Assembly (NCBI GenBank): GCA_019637155.1
Contig: JAHBWE010000003.1
Span: forward strand, 186,001 to 250,000
Origin: Labilithrix sp.
Lineage (GTDB): Bacteria > Myxococcota_A > Polyangia > Polyangiales > Polyangiaceae
Length of the DNA: 64,000 bases
Direction of reading: 5' to 3'
Position numbers and translations under genes: made by a program. The first letter of the stretch is position 1. Each line of letters opens with the position of its first letter. Shown here piece after piece: positions 61,131 through 64,000 of this stretch. Below the pieces are notes generated by a model that ran no database searches, had not been told where the DNA came from, and was given only the letters and a program-made list of their open reading frames with translations.

Positions 61131-63851
61131 ATGCGCCTCACCATCGTCGCCGCTGCGCTCTTGGTGGGCCTGGTCGCGTGCCCGGGGGAGCCGCCGCCAC
61201 CGCCGCCGCTCCCGCCGCCGCCGGCGGTCGAGCCGCCGACCGTGCTGCCGCCGCCGCTCGAGAGCGGCCGCTTGCCGGCGCTCGCGATCCCGCGCGGGTA
61301 CTCGCTCGATCTCGACGTCGATCCGACGAAGGACCGCTTCTCCGGCGTCGTCCGGATCGAGGCCGAGCTCCCGGAGAAGACCTCGTTCGTCGTGCTGCAC
61401 GCGCGGGGCTTGCACGTCCGCGCCGCGCGCGCCGTGCGCGGGCGCGAGGCGCCGGTCGTCGCGACGACGTCGCTCAGGACCGCGGCCGGCGCGCGCGTCG
61501 CCGACGAGCTCGTCCTCGCCTTCCCGCGCCCGCTCGCGCCGGGCTGGGCGACGCTCGTCCTCGAGTACGACGCTCCGTTCGACGACACGCTCGCCGGCGT
61601 CTACCGCGTGAAAGAAGGAGAGCGCTGGTACGCGTTCTCGCAGCTCGAGGCGACCGCCGCGCGCCGCGCCTTCCCCTGCTTCGACGAGCCCTCCTTCAAG
61701 GTGCCGTTCGACGTCGCGATCAGGGTCCCCCCCGGGATGACCGCGGTCTCGAACACCGCCGAGACCATGCGCGAGGACGCCGGCGGCGGGAAGACGCGGG
61801 TCCGCTTCGCGCGCACGCAGCCGCTGCCGACGTACCTCGTCGCGCTCGCGGTCGGCGATCTCGCGATCGAGGCCGCGGCGCGCGGATCGCGCCCGCCGAT
61901 CCGGATCGTCACGACGAAGGCGAAGGCGAACGGCCCCGCGAACAAGCCCGCGCTCGACGCCGCCGGCGCGCTCGTCGACGCGCTCGCGAGCTGGTTCGGG
62001 ATCCCGTACCCGTACGACAAGCTCGATCTCGTCGCCGTGCCCGCCCTCGCCGCCGGCGCGATGGAGAACCCCGGCCTCGTCACGTTCCGCGAGGAGCTCC
62101 TCCTCGTCGATCCCGCGCGCGCGTCGACGGAGAGCAAGCGCGATCAGGCCGAGGTCATCGCGCACGAGCTCGCGCACCAGTGGTTCGGCAACCTCGTCAC
62201 CGCGGCGTGGTGGAACGACCTCTGGCTCAACGAGGGGATGGCGACCTGGATGCAGGCCAAGATCGTCCACGCGCTGCACCCCGAGTGGGGGGTGAACGTC
62301 GACGCCGTCGTCGCGATGCACGAGGTGATGGACACGGACGGCCTCGCCGCCGCGCGCCGCGTGCGCCAGCCGGTGCTCTCGAGCGCGGACGTCGAGGACG
62401 CCTTCGACGGCATCACGTACCAGAAGGGCGCCGCGGTCCTCTCCACGATCGAGCGCTGGATCGGCGAGGCGGCCTTCCAGAAGGCGATCAAGGAGTACCT
62501 CGGAGCGAACGCGCACCAGAGCGTGCCGACGCAGAAGCTCTTCGAGGCGCTCGACCGCGCGTCGGGCAAGGACGTGACCTCCCTCGCCTCGGGCTACCTC
62601 GATCAGGCCGGCGTGCCCGAGGTCGTCGCCGGCGTCGTCTGCGAGCAGGGCTCACGCTGGCACGTCGAGCTCGGCGCGCGCTCGTGGCGCCCGCTCGGCG
62701 CGACGGGCGCGAACGAAGACGACAACCGCACGTGGAACATCCCGGTCTGCCTCCGCGTCGACGGGGCGAAGAAGGACGAGTGCGTGGACCTCGTCGGCGG
62801 CGCGCCTTCGCTCACCGCCGGCCGCGGCGCCTGCCCCGCCTTCGTCCACCCGAACACCGCGCTCTCGTATTACCGCTGGTCGCTCCCGGAGAAGCAGCTC
62901 GTCAAGCTCGCCGAGAGCCGCGCGAGCGTCGACGTGCCCGCGCGCGTCTCCGTCCTCTCGAACACGTGGTCGGCCGTTCGCAGCGGCGACGTCGACGCGA
63001 AGGCCGTCCTCAAGGTGCTGCCCGCGTTCGACGCCGAGACCGCGCGCCAGCCGGTCACCGAGGTCGTCTCGATCCTCCACCGGATGAGCCGCGCGATGAT
63101 CGACGAGGAGACGCGGCCCGCGTTCCGCAAGTTCGCGCGCGCGCGCCTCGAGAAGCGGAAGAAGGCGCTCGGGTGGACGCCGGCGGCGAAGAACGCCGGC
63201 GACGACGCGCTCCTCCGGCGCACCGTCCTCGTCGCGATGGCGGACGTCGTCGAGGACGAGGCGACGCTCAAGGAGGCGGAGGAGCTCGCGCGGAAGTGGC
63301 TCGCCGATCCGTCGAGCGTCGATCCCGACGTCGCGACGTTCGCGGTGAGCCTCGGCACGCGCCGCGCGAAGGACGAGCGGATCGACGCGCTCGTCAAGGC
63401 GCTCAAGGAGGCGAAGAACGAGGAGGACCACGGCGTCGCGCTCGCGGCGCTCGGCGCGTTCGACGATCCCGCCGTCCTCGAGCGCGCGCTCGATCGCCTC
63501 CTCGGCGACGACGTCGCGACGAACGAGATCGGGACCGTGCTCGCCTCCGCGAGCCACCGCCGCGCCTCGCACGCGACCGCCGACCGCTGGGTGCAGAAGC
63601 ACTGGGACGAGCTGCGGAAGAAGCTGCCGGGGCACCTCTCGCACGGCCTCCTCCGCGCGCCCGACGGCGGCTGCACCACACGCGAAGCGGACGAGGACGC
63701 GGTCTTCTACGGACCGCGCGCCGAGCAGATGGAAGGCGGACGGCGCGCGCTCGAGCAATCGCTCGAGTCCGTCGCCCACTGCGTCGCGCTCCGCCGCAAA
63801 GGCGAAGCCACGCTCCACGCCGCCCTCGTCGGTCCCCCGAAGAAGAAGTGA
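61131..63851 (+). CDS. M1-family aminopeptidase lipoprotein
   Basis: 906 aa. Signal ends LVGLVAC (Cys17) and a Pro-rich spacer covers 19-42. M1 signatures: LEATAARRAFPCFDEPSFK (172-190), GAMEN (309-313), HELAHQWFGN (345-354) with the third ligand Glu368 in WNDLWLNEGM. The C-terminal part (about 550-900) is the helical ERAP1-like region. A membrane-attached enzyme that trims N-terminal residues from peptides outside the cell or in the periplasm. Length and layout are normal for the family. Confidence 0.94.
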   Translation: MRLTIVAAALLVGLVACPGEPPPPPPLPPPPAVEPPTVLPPPLESGRLPALAIPRGYSLDLDVDPTKDRFSGVVRIEAELPEKTSFVVLHARGLHVRAARAVRGREAPVVATTSLRTAAGARVADELVLAFPRPLAPGWATLVLEYDAPFDDTLAGVYRVKEGERWYAFSQLEATAARRAFPCFDEPSFKVPFDVAIRVPPGMTAVSNTAETMREDAGGGKTRVRFARTQPLPTYLVALAVGDLAIEAAARGSRPPIRIVTTKAKANGPANKPALDAAGALVDALASWFGIPYPYDKLDLVAVPALAAGAMENPGLVTFREELLLVDPARASTESKRDQAEVIAHELAHQWFGNLVTAAWWNDLWLNEGMATWMQAKIVHALHPEWGVNVDAVVAMHEVMDTDGLAAARRVRQPVLSSADVEDAFDGITYQKGAAVLSTIERWIGEAAFQKAIKEYLGANAHQSVPTQKLFEALDRASGKDVTSLASGYLDQAGVPEVVAGVVCEQGSRWHVELGARSWRPLGATGANEDDNRTWNIPVCLRVDGAKKDECVDLVGGAPSLTAGRGACPAFVHPNTALSYYRWSLPEKQLVKLAESRASVDVPARVSVLSNTWSAVRSGDVDAKAVLKVLPAFDAETARQPVTEVVSILHRMSRAMIDEETRPAFRKFARARLEKRKKALGWTPAAKNAGDDALLRRTVLVAMADVVEDEATLKEAEELARKWLADPSSVDPDVATFAVSLGTRRAKDERIDALVKALKEAKNEEDHGVALAALGAFDDPAVLERALDRLLGDDVATNEIGTVLASASHRRASHATADRWVQKHWDELRKKLPGHLSHGLLRAPDGGCTTREADEDAVFYGPRAEQMEGGRRALEQSLESVAHCVALRRKGEATLHAALVGPPKKK

Positions 63852-63852
63852 C

Positions 63853-64000
63853 TCAGGCGACGCGGCGCCAGAAGCAGCGCACCGCGGTGTCGCCGCTTCC
63901 GAGGAGGAGGACGGCGCCGTGATCGCTCACCTCGAGGTGGCGCACGACCGTGCCCTCGACGCTGATGCCGTGGGTCGAGGCGAGATCGAAGGCGTGCACC
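63853..64000 (-). CDS. C-terminal end of an FHA-domain protein, cut by window edge
   Basis: The last 49 codons of a minus-strand gene ending at TGA 63853-63855. It reads FDLASTHGISVEGTVVRHLE, VSDHGAVLLLGSGDTAVRC: the DLxSTxGxxVxG strand-loop of an FHA domain and its last strands. The N-terminal part lies outside the window, so partner domains are unknown. It converges with the aminopeptidase gene (1 bp apart). Confidence 0.65.
   Translation of the reverse strand, partial: VHAFDLASTHGISVEGTVVRHLEVSDHGAVLLLGSGDTAVRCFWRRVA

Overview
This is high-GC DNA (roughly 70%) with very long open frames on both strands. The gene content points to a myxobacterium (Myxococcota), most likely a Polyangiales/Sorangiineae relative. 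The evidence is two Ser/Thr kinases, one beside an FHA-sigma54 activator, many small secreted lipoproteins with Asp/Ala/Pro linkers, PEGA-type and beta-propeller membrane proteins, tandem PhoD phosphatases and SNF2/SWIM helicases. Taxonomy is inferred from gene style only. I saw no rRNA, tRNA or CRISPR array.

Layout. 1-5.7 kb: an RCK subunit (cut by the window edge) overlapping a CPA1 Na+/H+ antiporter gene, a double cyclic-nucleotide-domain protein, a lipoprotein metalloprotease homologue that has lost its first zinc His, and a small TPR-like protein followed by a hairpin/T-tract terminator. 5.7-9.5 kb: a minus-strand operon (Ser/Thr kinase, PEGA-like membrane protein, lipoprotein) in which both junctions are 4-nt ATGA overlaps.

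9.6-18.2 kb is an accessory region. It has an XRE regulator with an AT-hook-like tail, an HD-domain pseudogene, a shattered tyrosine recombinase, an IS21 (IstB) remnant, an AraC-tail fragment and three more frameshifted genes. Inside it lies an intact three-gene minus-strand cassette (14196-15071 unknown; 13198-14076 STM4504/CBY_0614-like with an Abi_C-like end; 11974-13158 DUF2806-like). This cassette is my best candidate for an undescribed, possibly defence-related, system. A 19-bp direct repeat of the 3' end of the next gene (S9 peptidase) sits at the inner edge of this region.

18.2-46.4 kb is mostly intact chromosomal-type sequence: S9 prolyl oligopeptidase, a c-type haem protein, a zinc-finger SDR with a 48-bp internal repeat array, a fatty-acid desaturase, an operon of an SNF2/SWIM helicase with two paralogous membrane beta-propeller proteins, an alkaline-phosphatase-fold sulfatase homologue, a polytopic gluzincin with TPRs, Lon, a phytase-esterase-like Tat protein, a PA14 lipoprotein and several small lipoproteins.

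46.5-52 kb: a tightly coupled minus-strand operon, MscS-like channel > CPA2/Kef-type antiporter > MoxR ATPase > TsaB > nucleotidyltransferase. It starts head-to-head with two tandem PhoD-like phosphatase genes (52-54.9 kb). 55.1-64 kb: an M23 lipoprotein peptidase, an FHA-sigma54 activator followed by a TPR-bearing non-RD Ser/Thr kinase, a lipoprotein, an M1 aminopeptidase lipoprotein, and the tail of an FHA-domain gene at the right edge.
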